64,000 bases of DNA from Clostridium chrysemydis (GCF_015234215.1 NZ_JADEKP010000001.1:620001-684000), one strand, 5' to 3'. Numbered from the stretch's first letter, positions 17,376-26,790 are shown. A program made the numbers and translations. Notes: generated by a model from the sequence alone, not told the origin.

Positions 17376-19139
17376 CTATACAATTAAGTTTGCAACGTGA
17401 TAGAAAATAAATGAAACAATCCAAGCTACTACAAATAGGTAAGTGCAAGAGAAAAGAGTCATCTTTGTTCCATATTCTTTTTTCATTGTACCTACAGCTG
17501 AGATACAAGGAATATATAGTAATATAAATATTAAGAATGAGTATGCTGAAATTGCTGTAAAGAATTGAGGTAAAAGTACGTTTAAATCACCTCTAAATAT
17601 TATTTCCATTGTAGAAATAACTGTTTCTTTTGCAAGTAAACCTGATAGTAATGATACAGCAGATTGCCAGTTTCCAAACCCTAGTGGTGAGAAAATTGGT
17701 GCAATTAAAGATCCGATTTGTGCAAGTATACTATCATTTATATTTTCAACCATTCCGTTTAAGTTAAAGTTTGATAAAAACCAAATAACTACACTCATTG
17801 CAAATATTATAGTTCCAGCTTTCTTTAAAAATCCTTTAGCTTTATCAAATGTTTGTTTAGCTATAGATTTTAATTGAGGAAGCTTGTAGTTTGGTAATTC
17901 TATTATAAAAGGTTCTTCATCTTTTTTAAAGATAGTACTTTTAAATAGTATTCCAAGTAAAAAAGCAACTACAATTCCTAAAAGGTAAAGTGAAGCAACA
18001 ATTAGTCCTTGATTCTTTTGAAAGAATATTGATGCAAATAAAGCGTAGACTGGAAGTCTTGCGTTACATGACATTAAAGGAACTAAAAGTGCTGTAAGTT
18101 TTCTATCTTTTTCACTTTCTAAAGTTCTAGCTGACATAATAGCTGGAACAGTACAACCAAAACCTACAATCATAGGAATAAATGCTTTACCTGAAAGTCC
18201 CATCTTTCTCATTAGTTTATCCATTAAGAAAGCAACTCTTGCCATATAACCACTATCTTCTAAGAAAGTTATACATATAAATAATGCAAGAATAATAGGA
18301 AGTAATACAATTATTCCACCAACACCACCTACGATACCATCAACTATTAATGATTGGAACCAAGGTGAAGTACTAGCTAAAGCACTTGTAAGCCACGGCA
18401 TAAATGATTCGTTAAGCAAAAGGTCTAGTTTATCTGAAATAGGCTGTCCAACCCAAGAAAAAGTAAACTGGAACATAAGCACCATAATTAAAATAAAAAG
18501 TGGATAAGCTAAAATTGGATTTAACAAAATTTTATCTAATTTTTGAGTTAATGTTTTTGAATCTGAATCATTTTTAAGTACACATTTGTTTACCACTTTT
18601 TCAATGTATGTATAAGCTTCTTTTTCAGTTTTAAAATCAAAATCTAAAGAATTAGTAGGTTTATTAAAAGAATTATTTTTGATAATTTCTTTTAAAGCAC
18701 CTAATCCCTTTTTCTTAGAAGCAGAAATAGGAATAACAGTTACATCTAATTCTTTTGAAAGTTTATCGTAATCTATTTTGTGACCTCTAGATTCAACTAC
18801 ATCAATCATATTAATAGCAAGAATTATTGGCTTGTTATATTTTTTTAGTTGAGTAGTTAAATAAAGGTTTCTATCTAAATTTGATCCATCTACTATATTT
18901 AAGATAAGATCTACTTCGTCATTTTCTAAAAAGTTTTTAGCTACTTTCTCTTCATTAGAAAAGGTGTCCATAGCGTAAATACCAGGAAGATCTACAATAG
19001 AGTTACCGTCAAAGTAACCTTCTTTTTTTTCAACAGTAACACCAGGCCAGTTACCTACGTATTGCTTAGAACCTGTAAGTTCGTTAAATAAAGTAGTTTT
19101 ACCAACGTTTGGGTTACCTAAAAGTGCAATTTTAATCAT
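17376..19139 (-). CDS. feoB: Ferrous iron transport protein B (first copy)
   Basis: FeoB is the Fe(II) permease with an N-terminal G domain. The P-loop GNPNVGKTT is at 8-16, followed by NWPGVTVEKKEG (G2), DLPGIY (G3) and NMID (G4). After a helical spacer come about eight or nine membrane segments with two gate motifs that each contain a conserved Cys (FGCTVPAIMSART and SCNARLPVYALF). The 587-residue length is at the short end, because the G domain spacer is compact. feoA starts the operon 15 bases upstream and a Cys-rich small protein follows. It is one of two FeoB proteins in the window; the two are diverged, not a recent duplication. Confidence 0.95.
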   Translation of the reverse strand: MIKIALLGNPNVGKTTLFNELTGSKQYVGNWPGVTVEKKEGYFDGNSIVDLPGIYAMDTFSNEEKVAKNFLENDEVDLILNIVDGSNLDRNLYLTTQLKKYNKPIILAINMIDVVESRGHKIDYDKLSKELDVTVIPISASKKKGLGALKEIIKNNSFNKPTNSLDFDFKTEKEAYTYIEKVVNKCVLKNDSDSKTLTQKLDKILLNPILAYPLFILIMVLMFQFTFSWVGQPISDKLDLLLNESFMPWLTSALASTSPWFQSLIVDGIVGGVGGIIVLLPIILALFICITFLEDSGYMARVAFLMDKLMRKMGLSGKAFIPMIVGFGCTVPAIMSARTLESEKDRKLTALLVPLMSCNARLPVYALFASIFFQKNQGLIVASLYLLGIVVAFLLGILFKSTIFKKDEEPFIIELPNYKLPQLKSIAKQTFDKAKGFLKKAGTIIFAMSVVIWFLSNFNLNGMVENINDSILAQIGSLIAPIFSPLGFGNWQSAVSLLSGLLAKETVISTMEIIFRGDLNVLLPQFFTAISAYSFLIFILLYIPCISAVGTMKKEYGTKMTLFSCTYLFVVAWIVSFIFYHVANLIV

Positions 19140-19154
19140 TCGTTTAATTCCTCC

Positions 19155-19376
19155 TTATGCACTTAAGATAATATTTTCTGCATCTTTTTTTCTTATAGCT
19201 AAATCAAAGCCTCTAAAGTTGATTATTATAGGGTCTCCAAGAGGAGCTATAGTTTTCATTTCAACTTCAGTTCCTTCTATGCAACCAAGAGCAAAAAGTC
19301 TCTTAGTTAATTTATTATTACCTTCTATTTTCTCTATTATACCTGACTCGCCAGGTCTTAATCCGTTTAAGTTCAT
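19155..19376 (-). CDS. feoA: FeoA SH3-like protein (first copy)
   Basis: FeoA is a small cytoplasmic SH3-fold protein needed for FeoB-dependent iron uptake. The 73 residues show the family pattern LRPGESGIIEKIEG, RLFALGCIEGTEVEM, PLGDPIIINFRG and LAIRKKDAENI. An upstream ATG at 19385 is rejected because GAGGTG abuts it; the ATG at 19376 has six-base spacing. It is the first gene of the feoA-feoB-small Cys-rich operon with a promoter covered by a Fur-like box. Confidence 0.9.
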   Translation of the reverse strand: MNLNGLRPGESGIIEKIEGNNKLTKRLFALGCIEGTEVEMKTIAPLGDPIIINFRGFDLAIRKKDAENIILSA

Positions 19377-19392
19377 CACATACACCTCACAA

Positions 19393-19407
19393 TGAAAATC
19401 AATATCA
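19393..19407. promoter_or_regulatory. Fur box of the first feo operon
   Basis: The 15-mer TGAAAATcAATATCA matches TGATAATnATTATCA at 12 of 14 positions with symmetrical deviations. It lies just downstream of the -10, where bound Fur would block initiation. Confidence 0.65.
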
Positions 19408-19417
19408 TAACATTATT

Positions 19418-19446
19418 ATAATACTCTAGTGAAGGTAAAAGGTCAA
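19418..19446 (-). promoter_or_regulatory. Promoter of the first feo operon
   Basis: On the minus strand TTGACC (19446-19441) and TATTAT (19423-19418) are separated by 17 bases. Confidence 0.65.
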
Positions 19447-19500
19447 TGGGTAATTCCTATTTTTGCAAATGAAATATTATTAATAATTATTCATATTACT

Positions 19501-19529
19501 TTTGCAAATTGGAAGAAATTAAGTATAAT
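19501..19529 (+). promoter_or_regulatory. Promoter of the HAD phosphatase gene
   Basis: TTTGCA at 19501-19506 and TATAAT at 19524-19529 have 17-base spacing, 31 bases before the start codon. Confidence 0.6.
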
Positions 19530-19560
19530 ATTAAGAAAGGATATAGCTAAGGAGGAAATA

Positions 19561-20298
19561 ATGATGAAAAAGAACATAGCTGCATTTTTCGATATAGATG
19601 GAACTATCTATAGAGAAGGATTAATTACAGAAGTATTTAAAAAGATGATTAAATATGAATTAATAGAACCAGAAAAATGGTATAATGAAGTAAGACCAGA
19701 TTTTTTAAAGTGGGATAAAAGGCAAGGGGATTACGATGATTACCTTTTAAAAATGGTAGATATATATGTAGATGCTATTAAAGGCTTTAAAAAAGATCAA
19801 ATGGAGTTTATAGCAAAAAAAGTTATAGAGCAAAAAGGTGACAGAGTATATACCTTTACTAGAGATAGAATAAGATGGCACAAATCACAAGGGCATATAG
19901 TTATTGCAGTTTCAGGTTCTCCTTTAGAACTCGTTAGCGAAATGGCAAACAAATACGACTTTGATGATTATAAAGGTGCAGTTTACACTTTAGATGAAGA
20001 AGGAAACTACACAGGAGACGTTATTCCTATGTGGGATAGTGAAAGTAAGCAAAAAGCTATAAACGAACTTACAAAAAAATATAACATAGATTTAAAAAAT
20101 AGCTACGCGTATGGTGATACAGCGGGTGATTATACAATGCTTTGTAACGTACAAAATCCTTATTGTATGAATCCAACTAGAGAACTATTAAAAAATGTTA
20201 TGAATGATGAAAAATTAAAATCAAGAATAAATGTTATAGTTGAAAGAAAAGACGTGACATATAAATTAAATGTAGATGAAATTCAAATAGTTGAGTAG
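19561..20298 (+). CDS. HAD superfamily IB phosphatase (SerB-like fold)
   Basis: A 245-residue haloacid dehalogenase phosphohydrolase of subfamily IB. Motif I is FFDIDGT, with nucleophile Asp11 and acid Asp13; motif II is VSGSPLELV; motif IV is AYGDTAGDYTML. Such proteins dephosphorylate phosphoserine or related phosphomonoesters, and the substrate here cannot be read. A longer frame reaching 19429 is rejected because the promoter lies inside it; AAGGAGG is placed 5 bases before ATG 19561 (an ATG at 19564 is equally possible). The RNase H-fold gene follows after 14 bases, so they form a pair. Confidence 0.87.
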   Translation: MMKKNIAAFFDIDGTIYREGLITEVFKKMIKYELIEPEKWYNEVRPDFLKWDKRQGDYDDYLLKMVDIYVDAIKGFKKDQMEFIAKKVIEQKGDRVYTFTRDRIRWHKSQGHIVIAVSGSPLELVSEMANKYDFDDYKGAVYTLDEEGNYTGDVIPMWDSESKQKAINELTKKYNIDLKNSYAYGDTAGDYTMLCNVQNPYCMNPTRELLKNVMNDEKLKSRINVIVERKDVTYKLNVDEIQIVE

Positions 20299-20312
20299 AA
20301 AAGAGTGGTGCT

Positions 20313-21041
20313 GTGATTATAAAAGAGGACATTATTAATGTAGAAAGAGGAATTAAAGAAAAGTTTTTAGAAACGAATAGTAATTTAATGCCTGAAGATA
20401 TAATATTTTTTGATTTAGAACATTATGTTTACAAAAAGCCAAAATGCATTGGTGTATTTGGGGCATGTGTATTTAATGAAGAAGATAATACCTTAACATC
20501 TACTCAATATATGATCGAAAATAAAAAAGAAATAAAAGATATATTAATTTTAGCATTAAGATATTTTGAAGATATGAAAGAAAAAGGGAAAAAGGGAATA
20601 TCTAGTTTTTCAGGTAATAATGATTTCACAGTTATTAACTACTTATTTAAAAAGTACTCAATTGAATATGATTTCAATGAAAATTTTGAATCAGTTGATT
20701 TACAAAAATATTACGAAAAATATATGAAGACTTCTATAGGGCTAAAAAAATTAGAAAAGATTTTTGGTATCGAAAGAGAAGGGGAAGTTATTAGTGGTTC
20801 AAATTTAGCTAAGACTTTCCATAAGGTTTTAAAAGATAGCGATTATATAAAAAGAATGCCAGAAGGTAAAATTCAAAAAATTCTTTTATATAACGAACAA
20901 GATGTAGTGAATCTATACTATATATTTACTACTTGGAATGAATATATAAAAGAAGAAACAGAAGTTTTAGATGAAGAAACAGAGGAAATAGAAGAAGCAG
21001 AAGAAATAGAAGTCTTAGATGAAGAAATAGAAGAAGTTTAA
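20313..21041 (+). CDS. YprB-like ribonuclease H-fold protein
   Basis: The 242-residue product looks like the RNase_H_2/YprB family of DnaQ-like nucleases: FFDLEHY near 32-38 carries the first acidic pair, followed by ISSFSGNNDF with a second Asp, LKKLEKIFGIER, and YNEQDVVNLYYIF with the last Asp. The final 30 residues are almost all Glu, Asp and hydrophobics in a repeating pattern (EVLDEETEE, EVLDEEIEEV), an acidic tail of unknown purpose. The GTG start fits the spacing from the HAD gene. A terminator follows. Substrate is unknown. Confidence 0.75.
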   Translation: MIIKEDIINVERGIKEKFLETNSNLMPEDIIFFDLEHYVYKKPKCIGVFGACVFNEEDNTLTSTQYMIENKKEIKDILILALRYFEDMKEKGKKGISSFSGNNDFTVINYLFKKYSIEYDFNENFESVDLQKYYEKYMKTSIGLKKLEKIFGIEREGEVISGSNLAKTFHKVLKDSDYIKRMPEGKIQKILLYNEQDVVNLYYIFTTWNEYIKEETEVLDEETEEIEEAEEIEVLDEEIEEV

Positions 21042-21065
21042 TTTAATAATAAATACTTAAAAAAG

Positions 21066-21096
21066 CAAATTCTAGATTTAGAATTTGTTTTTTTTT
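21066..21096 (+). terminator. Terminator
   Basis: CAAATTCTA and TAGAATTTG form a 9-bp stem with a GATT loop, followed by ten T residues. Confidence 0.9.
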
Positions 21097-21163
21097 AGTT
21101 ATTTCATTTTAATTTCATATTGAAGATTTATTATAATGGTAATAAGAGGAAAGGGGAAAGGGA

Positions 21164-22561
21164 ATGGGGATTTATTCATTTACTCGAAATATTTTTAATT
21201 CCGAAAAAAAAGAAAATAATTTGTTTACAGGAGTAATTATTATAATTAGTATCTGCTTATTTAATATTATAAATATGATATATAATTATAATATCTATCC
21301 AAAATCAGGATATGTAGAGAGGTATGTTCCTGCAAGTTATTATTATCCTGAAACAATTGCAAAATTATCATTAGAATATGTAATGCGTGAAAATGTTTTA
21401 ATTCTTTTAATTTTTGCAACAGTTGTAATCGTATTATGTAATTATATCTTTATTAAAAAGAAATCTAAATCATTAGCTTTTTTAATTTATAGTGGAGGAA
21501 GTTTTGTTGATGCACTTAGATTTTTGCTTTACACAAATCTAAGAAGTTGTTTTGGAGGTGCTTTAGTTGGGTGCTTCATAGGATTTTTAATTTCTCCAAT
21601 ATTTAATAAAGTTATATATATGATAATGGGAGTAAATTCATCTATATTTTTCTTCGATTTAGAAGTTATAACAGTAAGCATAGTGTATTGTGCATTGCAA
21701 CTTATAATAGTTAGTTTTTTAGATATTGGTTATGTTTATAGAAATGATATTATGGGGCTTTTAAAAGGAGAAGAGGAAAGAAGATTAGATGATAAAAGAA
21801 TTATAAAAGTTCCAGTTTTTTTAGTATTAATTTTAATTAGTTTACCCTTGATATTTGCTTTTACAAATCCTACATTTAAAGGTGCTGACGGGTTATTATA
21901 TCTTCTAACCATAATAAGTATAATATCAATTTTGGGGCTTAATTATATAAAAGAAGATCTTTTAAACTTATTAAAAAAGACAGGTTATTTATATAAGAGA
22001 AAAAGAATGATTTATTGGTCTAACGGTTTATCTAATGTAAAAGAGGTTAATTTATTTATAATACTTTTTGTTACATCAATAGTAATACTTCTTAAAGCAG
22101 GTATGGAAATCTATAACTTTACTGGTATGAAAGAAAATATAATTATAGTAATTACTTTAATGAGCTTTATTATATGCACAGGTATTGTATATAGATGTAT
22201 ACTAAACTTTTCAAATGTTTATAGTCGTGCAAAAAAACTAGATCTTTTAGGGTTTACAAAAGATGAAGTTTTAGAGATAGTTAAAAAAGAAATGTTAATA
22301 GTATTTGGATTTTTATTTGGTATTCCTATGATAATAATTTTAGGTAATATAATAGTTTATAGTCTTTGTAAGATATCAGAAGTTTCTTACGGGATATTAC
22401 TTTTAGGGGTATTATTAATTCCTATAACAATATCCTTTATTATAGTTATGAATTATACAAAAATAAAAATAGAGAAAGATTTATATAAAAGTAATAAAGA
22501 AGATTTAAAAAAGGAAGAGTTAGACTTAAGGGGGGAAGTAAATTATGGAGAGAATAATTAG
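21164..22561 (+). CDS. BceB-like ABC transporter permease without the large extracellular domain
   Basis: A 465-residue permease of the FtsX/BceB type, placed directly before a LolD-like ATPase and a two-component system. I count about nine or ten membrane segments, including a pair near 75-150 and a last group near 320-440. Typical BceB proteins are about 620-670 residues with a 200-residue extracellular sensing domain between helices VII and VIII; here that position (after LFIILFVTSIVILL) has only about 15 residues. The stop overlaps the ATPase start by 17 bases. It may be an antimicrobial peptide resistance or lipid-stress transporter with another way of sensing. Confidence 0.75.
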   Translation: MGIYSFTRNIFNSEKKENNLFTGVIIIISICLFNIINMIYNYNIYPKSGYVERYVPASYYYPETIAKLSLEYVMRENVLILLIFATVVIVLCNYIFIKKKSKSLAFLIYSGGSFVDALRFLLYTNLRSCFGGALVGCFIGFLISPIFNKVIYMIMGVNSSIFFFDLEVITVSIVYCALQLIIVSFLDIGYVYRNDIMGLLKGEEERRLDDKRIIKVPVFLVLILISLPLIFAFTNPTFKGADGLLYLLTIISIISILGLNYIKEDLLNLLKKTGYLYKRKRMIYWSNGLSNVKEVNLFIILFVTSIVILLKAGMEIYNFTGMKENIIIVITLMSFIICTGIVYRCILNFSNVYSRAKKLDLLGFTKDEVLEIVKKEMLIVFGFLFGIPMIIILGNIIVYSLCKISEVSYGILLLGVLLIPITISFIIVMNYTKIKIEKDLYKSNKEDLKKEELDLRGEVNYGENN

Positions 22562-23327
22562 ATTAGAGAATGTATATAAGGTTTATGGAGAATATAAAAA
22601 TAAATACGAGGCACTTTCTGATATTAACTTAGATATAAATTACGGAGAATTTGTAGGAGTTATGGGTCCTTCAGGGTCTGGAAAATCAACGTTTTTAAAT
22701 ATAATATCTACAATCGATAAGGCTACTAAAGGAAAACTTTATTTGAAAAATAAAAATGTGAAAAATATGGCAAATTACGAAATAAGTGAATTTAGAAAAG
22801 ATAATATAGGGTTTATTTTTCAAGATTGCAATCTTTTAGAGACTTTAACTAATGAAGAAAATATAATGGCTCCTTTAATAATAAATGGAAAAGATAAGGA
22901 TGAATCTATAAACAAAGTAAATAGTTTAAGTAAGAAACTTGGAATAGAAGATATATTAAAAAAATATCCTTCTGAATGTTCCGGAGGCCAAAGACAGAGG
23001 GTAGCTATAGCTAGAGCCCTAAGTAATGAACCAGAGATAATTTTTGCTGACGAACCTACAGGGGCATTAGATTCTAAAAAGTCTATTGAGATATTAGATA
23101 TTTTAAAAAAGTTAAATTTAGAAGAGGGGATAACGGTAGTTATGGTAACGCATGACCAACTTATGGGAAGTTACTGTGATAAGGTTGTTTTAATTAGAGA
23201 TGGTGAAATTGATAATATTTTAGTTAGAGAATATAAAGAAGGTGAAACTCAATTAGAATTTTATAAAAAAGTTATGAGTGAAACTTCTAAAGAGGCAGAA
23301 GATTTATTTAAAGAAGTTATAGGGTAA
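22545..23327 (+). CDS. ABC transporter ATPase, BceA/LolD type
   Basis: A 260-residue ATPase with Walker A GPSGSGKST near 41-49, the Q-loop in FIFQDCNLL, the ABC signature CSGGQRQR, Walker B IIFADEPTGALDS and the H-loop TVVMVTHD. This arrangement is typical of ATPases that power FtsX-like permeases. It starts within the end of the permease gene (17-base overlap). A hairpin without a U-tract separates it from the histidine kinase gene 50 bases later. Confidence 0.92.
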   Translation: MERIIRLENVYKVYGEYKNKYEALSDINLDINYGEFVGVMGPSGSGKSTFLNIISTIDKATKGKLYLKNKNVKNMANYEISEFRKDNIGFIFQDCNLLETLTNEENIMAPLIINGKDKDESINKVNSLSKKLGIEDILKKYPSECSGGQRQRVAIARALSNEPEIIFADEPTGALDSKKSIEILDILKKLNLEEGITVVMVTHDQLMGSYCDKVVLIRDGEIDNILVREYKEGETQLEFYKKVMSETSKEAEDLFKEVIG

Positions 23328-23333
23328 AATTTT

Positions 23334-23357
23334 GGTCATGCTATTTTTAGCATGGCC
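23334..23357 (+). repeat. Intercistronic hairpin
   Basis: GGTCATGCTA and TAGCATGGCC form a 10-bp stem (one G-U) around TTTT. No T-run follows, so it is more likely a partial terminator or mRNA stability element that sets the ratio of transporter to kinase. Confidence 0.6.
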
Positions 23358-23378
23358 TAATTAAATTTGGGGGAAGAA

Positions 23379-24419
23379 ATGAAGCTAAGTGTTAAAAGTA
23401 AAATAATATTATATTCTGTTATATGTACTCTAATATCATTATTTTTAGGGAATATTTTAATATTTAATTTATTAACTAAATTAGATAAAGAGATAGATGC
23501 TTATAAAAAAATAGTTATGATTTTAGTGATTTATTCTATTTTTATTATAATATCAAATATAAGCATATCTTTATTTTTATCAAGTGTATTATATAAAAAG
23601 ATATCAGGAGTAAATAAATACATAGATTCAATTTTTAAGGGAGAAGATTATAAATACAGTGAAAGTGTAGTTAGGGATGAATTTACCATACTTACTGAAA
23701 AGATAGATAAACTTCACGAAGATTACGATTGTAACTTAAGAACTTTAGAAAAAGAGAAAACATATAAAAGGCAGCTAATGCTTAGTTTATCTCATGAAAT
23801 TAAAACACCTATTGGAGGGCTTAATGGAATTTTAGAAGGGATGCTTGATTTAGTTTACCCCTATACTGATAGAGATAAATACATAAGAGAGTGTAGGAAA
23901 CTATCAGAAAGGTTAAGTCAAATTTCAAATGAAATGCTAGATGTAACTAAGATGGATTGTAAAATTAAAGGCAGAGAAGAGATTAATATTAAGTTGCTTA
24001 TAGAGGAAATATCTTATGGGTTTGAAGAATTTATTTATAATAAGAACTTGATATTAAACTTAGATATAGACGAAAGATTAACTATTTTTACTGATAGGAG
24101 ATTATTTAAGAGGGCTTTAGTTAATATAATTGAAAACTCATTTAAGTATGCTAGTTGCAATTCGAAGGTGAAAATATATTCAAAGGGATTTACGTTACAC
24201 TTTTATAACGAGTGTGACGTATTAACAAAAGAGGATTTAAATTTTTTATTTAAGCCTTTATACAGGGGGTCTAATAAAAAGGATGCTACAGGACGAGGAA
24301 TAGGCCTTTATGTAGTACAAGAATGTTTAGAAGCTATAGGATTTAAATATTATTTTAATAACTATAAAGATGGGGTTATATTTAAATTAAACTTAAAGGG
24401 GGAATATACTTGGGATTAA
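23379..24419 (+). CDS. Sensor histidine kinase of the ABC module
   Basis: A 346-residue kinase with two membrane helices (about 8-28 and 42-66) separated by only about 13 residues outside, so it is an intramembrane-sensing type. A HAMP-like segment, the H-box LSLSHEIKTP (phosphorylated His), an N-box IIENSFKYA and a G-box GRGIGLYVVQ follow. A TTG frame start at 23367 is unlikely because GGGGGA serves the ATG at 23379. Its stop overlaps the response regulator start by 10 bases. It probably reads transporter state rather than a ligand directly, as in Bce systems. Confidence 0.85.
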   Translation: MKLSVKSKIILYSVICTLISLFLGNILIFNLLTKLDKEIDAYKKIVMILVIYSIFIIISNISISLFLSSVLYKKISGVNKYIDSIFKGEDYKYSESVVRDEFTILTEKIDKLHEDYDCNLRTLEKEKTYKRQLMLSLSHEIKTPIGGLNGILEGMLDLVYPYTDRDKYIRECRKLSERLSQISNEMLDVTKMDCKIKGREEINIKLLIEEISYGFEEFIYNKNLILNLDIDERLTIFTDRRLFKRALVNIIENSFKYASCNSKVKIYSKGFTLHFYNECDVLTKEDLNFLFKPLYRGSNKKDATGRGIGLYVVQECLEAIGFKYYFNNYKDGVIFKLNLKGEYTWD

Positions 24420-25066
24420 ATATATTTGTTTTAGAAGATGATAAAAATTTAAATAAAATAATAGAGAGTTATTTGATTTATAATGGATTTAGTGTAACTA
24501 CTTGCTTTGATGGAGAAGATGCAATAAATAAAATTTATGAAAAAGAATATGATCTTTATATTATAGATATAATGATTCCAAAGGGCAACGGGTTAGATAT
24601 TTTAAAAGAAATTAGAGTAATTTCTAGTAATCCAGCACTTATAATTACAGCATTAGATAGTGAGGAAATTGAGATAAAAGCTTTTAAAAATGGAACTGAT
24701 GATTATATAACTAAGCCATTTTCACCAAACAAGCTTTTAATTAGGATAGAAGCAATTTTAAGAAGGGCAAACAAATTAAATAAAGAAATTATAAATTATA
24801 AAGAGTATAGTTTAGATTTAGAAAAATGCATAGTGAAATTTAATGAAGAAAACTTAAATCTACTTAAAAAGGAATTTGAAATATTTAAGATTTTAATATT
24901 AAATAAAGGAAATATATTGAGCCGTGAAAAAATTTTAGATAAAGTTTGGGGCTATGATTATTTTGGAACAGATAGGATAGTAGATGCACAAATTAAAAAC
25001 TTGAGAAAAAAACTAAAAAGTGATGTAGTTAAGACGATTAAAGGAAGAGGTTATTTAATAGAATAA
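24410..25066 (+). CDS. OmpR-family response regulator
   Basis: A 218-residue regulator with a receiver domain (1-115; phospho-acceptor Asp in LYIIDIMIP, Lys in ITKPFSP) and a C-terminal winged helix ending in VKTIKGRGYLIE. The start is TTG at 24410, preceded by AAAGGGGGAA and overlapping the kinase stop; no ATG fits. It is expected to control the upstream permease-ATPase genes. Confidence 0.88.
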   Translation: MGLNIFVLEDDKNLNKIIESYLIYNGFSVTTCFDGEDAINKIYEKEYDLYIIDIMIPKGNGLDILKEIRVISSNPALIITALDSEEIEIKAFKNGTDDYITKPFSPNKLLIRIEAILRRANKLNKEIINYKEYSLDLEKCIVKFNEENLNLLKKEFEIFKILILNKGNILSREKILDKVWGYDYFGTDRIVDAQIKNLRKKLKSDVVKTIKGRGYLIE

Positions 25067-25091
25067 AAGTACAAGCTAGGCTTGTACTTTT
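25065..25091. terminator. Bidirectional terminator
   Basis: AAAAGTACAAGC and GCTTGTACTTTT form a perfect 12-bp stem with a three-base loop, serving the regulator gene and the converging lipoprotein gene. Confidence 0.88.
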
Positions 25092-25092
25092 A

Positions 25093-25965
25093 TTATTTTT
25101 CTTTAACTATATCAGTTCCATTACTAATTAATACAATATTTCCATCTTTATCAGTTCTATAAACTTTACTTTTAACTTTTGAAAGTTTATCTAAAGTTTC
25201 TTTATTTGGATGTCCGTATTTATTGTTTGTACCACAAGATATTATAGTAACTGACGGGTCAACCTTTTGTAAAAACTTCTCTGAAGAAGATGTTTTTGAG
25301 CCGTGGTGGCCAGACTTTAATACATCAGAACTTATATTATAGCCTTTACTTAAAACATAGTCTTCAACAGGGGTTTCAGCATCTCCTGTAAATAAAAATG
25401 AGTTCTTACCATATGTAATTTTCATAATAGGTGAGTAGTTATTTAAATCTTTATCTTTGAAATCCTCTTTAGGAGAAAAAACTTCTACCTTTGTGTTTTT
25501 ACCAAGGTCTATGTTGTTTGTATTTTCATTTAAAACATTTATTTTTAGGTTTTTAGATTTTAGAGCTTTAATCATATCTTCAAAAGTTTTAGTAGTTGCT
25601 GTAACTTTTGGAGCATAAAACTCACCAATTTCGAAGTTTTTAATAACTTCATCCATATTTCCTATATGATCTTCGTGAGGATGGGTTGCTATAACATAAT
25701 CTAATTTTTTGATTTTTAAACTATTTAAATAGTTTATTAAATCTTTTTCGTTTGTTCTAGATCCAGAATCTATTAGCATGTTTTTACCATTTACTTGGAT
25801 TAATTCACTATCCCCTTGTGAAACATCTATATAATGTACTTTCATTTCGGTTTTTATATTACTAGAAGTGTTAGTGTTTGCTTCTTTAGAAGTATTACAA
25901 GATACTAAAAACGTTAATGAAAAAACTACAAATATAGAAATTAATAATTTGAATTTTTTATTCAT
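25093..25965 (-). CDS. Metallo-beta-lactamase-fold lipoprotein (ComEC C-terminal-like hydrolase)
   Basis: The 290-residue product has a signal peptide ending in the lipobox LVSC (Cys23) and a linker rich in Ser/Thr/Asn. The catalytic domain shows HYIDVSQGDS, the HPHEDH zinc motif (HxHxDH), FTGDAE and SGHHGSK. This combination is typical of the ComEC/Rec2 C-terminal domain and the family of secreted stand-alone versions, which degrade nucleic acid or another phosphodiester outside the cell. There is no ComEC membrane domain. A ribosome binding site GGGAGG precedes the ATG. Confidence 0.86.
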   Translation of the reverse strand: MNKKFKLLISIFVVFSLTFLVSCNTSKEANTNTSSNIKTEMKVHYIDVSQGDSELIQVNGKNMLIDSGSRTNEKDLINYLNSLKIKKLDYVIATHPHEDHIGNMDEVIKNFEIGEFYAPKVTATTKTFEDMIKALKSKNLKINVLNENTNNIDLGKNTKVEVFSPKEDFKDKDLNNYSPIMKITYGKNSFLFTGDAETPVEDYVLSKGYNISSDVLKSGHHGSKTSSSEKFLQKVDPSVTIISCGTNNKYGHPNKETLDKLSKVKSKVYRTDKDGNIVLISNGTDIVKEK

Positions 25966-26079
25966 ATATTCCTCCCTTTAAGTATAAGTCTAGACTGTTT
26001 TATTATACCATTATATAATAGTGTAGTTAGATAAAAAATATTTTTATAAATGGTATGTAATTTTAGAGGTGATAAATTA

Positions 26080-26790
26080 ATGAAGATTTTTAAATATATA
26101 AAGTATGGACTTTATATGATAGGGTTAAGAATTAAAGGAATAAAATTTAATCATATACTTAAAAAGTATGGTGAAGACGAAGCTTTTAAGTATGGAGATG
26201 ATGTATTTATTAAATGGTGTAATTTTACTATAAATACTGTTGGGATGGATATACAAATTAAAGGTGAAGAGAATATACCTAAAGAGACTTGTGTATTTAT
26301 AGGTAATCATCAAAGTATTTTAGATATACCGGTTTTAAGATATGCTTGCAAAAAAGACTTAGGGTTTATTGCAAAAAAAGAAGTGTTAAAGGTACCTATC
26401 CTAGGTTTTTGGGTAAAGAGTATGAATTGTGTTCCCCTTGATAGAACTAACCCTCGTGATGCTGTAAAAGTAATCACTAAAGGGGTTGAATATTTAAAAA
26501 GAGGATATAATATGGCTATATTCCCAGAAGGTACAAGATCAAAAGATGGAGAAATCCATGAGTTTAAAAAAGGAAGCATGAAACTTGCTACAAAGGCAAA
26601 GGTTAAAATAGTGCCAGTTTCAATTGATGGTACTTCAAAATGTTTTGAAGATAATAGATCATTTATACCTGGAAAAGTAACTATAGTATTTGGCAAGGCT
26701 ATAGATACAGCATCTTTAACAAAAGAAGAGGAAAAAAATCTAACAGAAGAATTAGAAAAGATAGTAAAAGAAAATAGAATAAAAGTTTAA
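26080..26790 (+). CDS. plsC: 1-acyl-sn-glycerol-3-phosphate acyltransferase
   Basis: PlsC makes phosphatidic acid in phospholipid synthesis. In the 236-residue product an N-terminal hydrophobic/basic segment precedes the acyltransferase blocks NHQSILD (catalytic HX4D), FIAKKEVLKVP, FPEGTRSKDG and VPVSIDG. A 10-residue upstream extension (ATG at 26050) is rejected because GAGGTGAT lies 5 bases before ATG 26080. It is monocistronic with its own terminator. Confidence 0.9.
   Translation: MKIFKYIKYGLYMIGLRIKGIKFNHILKKYGEDEAFKYGDDVFIKWCNFTINTVGMDIQIKGEENIPKETCVFIGNHQSILDIPVLRYACKKDLGFIAKKEVLKVPILGFWVKSMNCVPLDRTNPRDAVKVITKGVEYLKRGYNMAIFPEGTRSKDGEIHEFKKGSMKLATKAKVKIVPVSIDGTSKCFEDNRSFIPGKVTIVFGKAIDTASLTKEEEKNLTEELEKIVKENRIKV

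Noticed and set aside
26125-26696. Two antisense frames inside plsC
   Set aside because: They are shadows of the acyltransferase gene with no start signals of their own.
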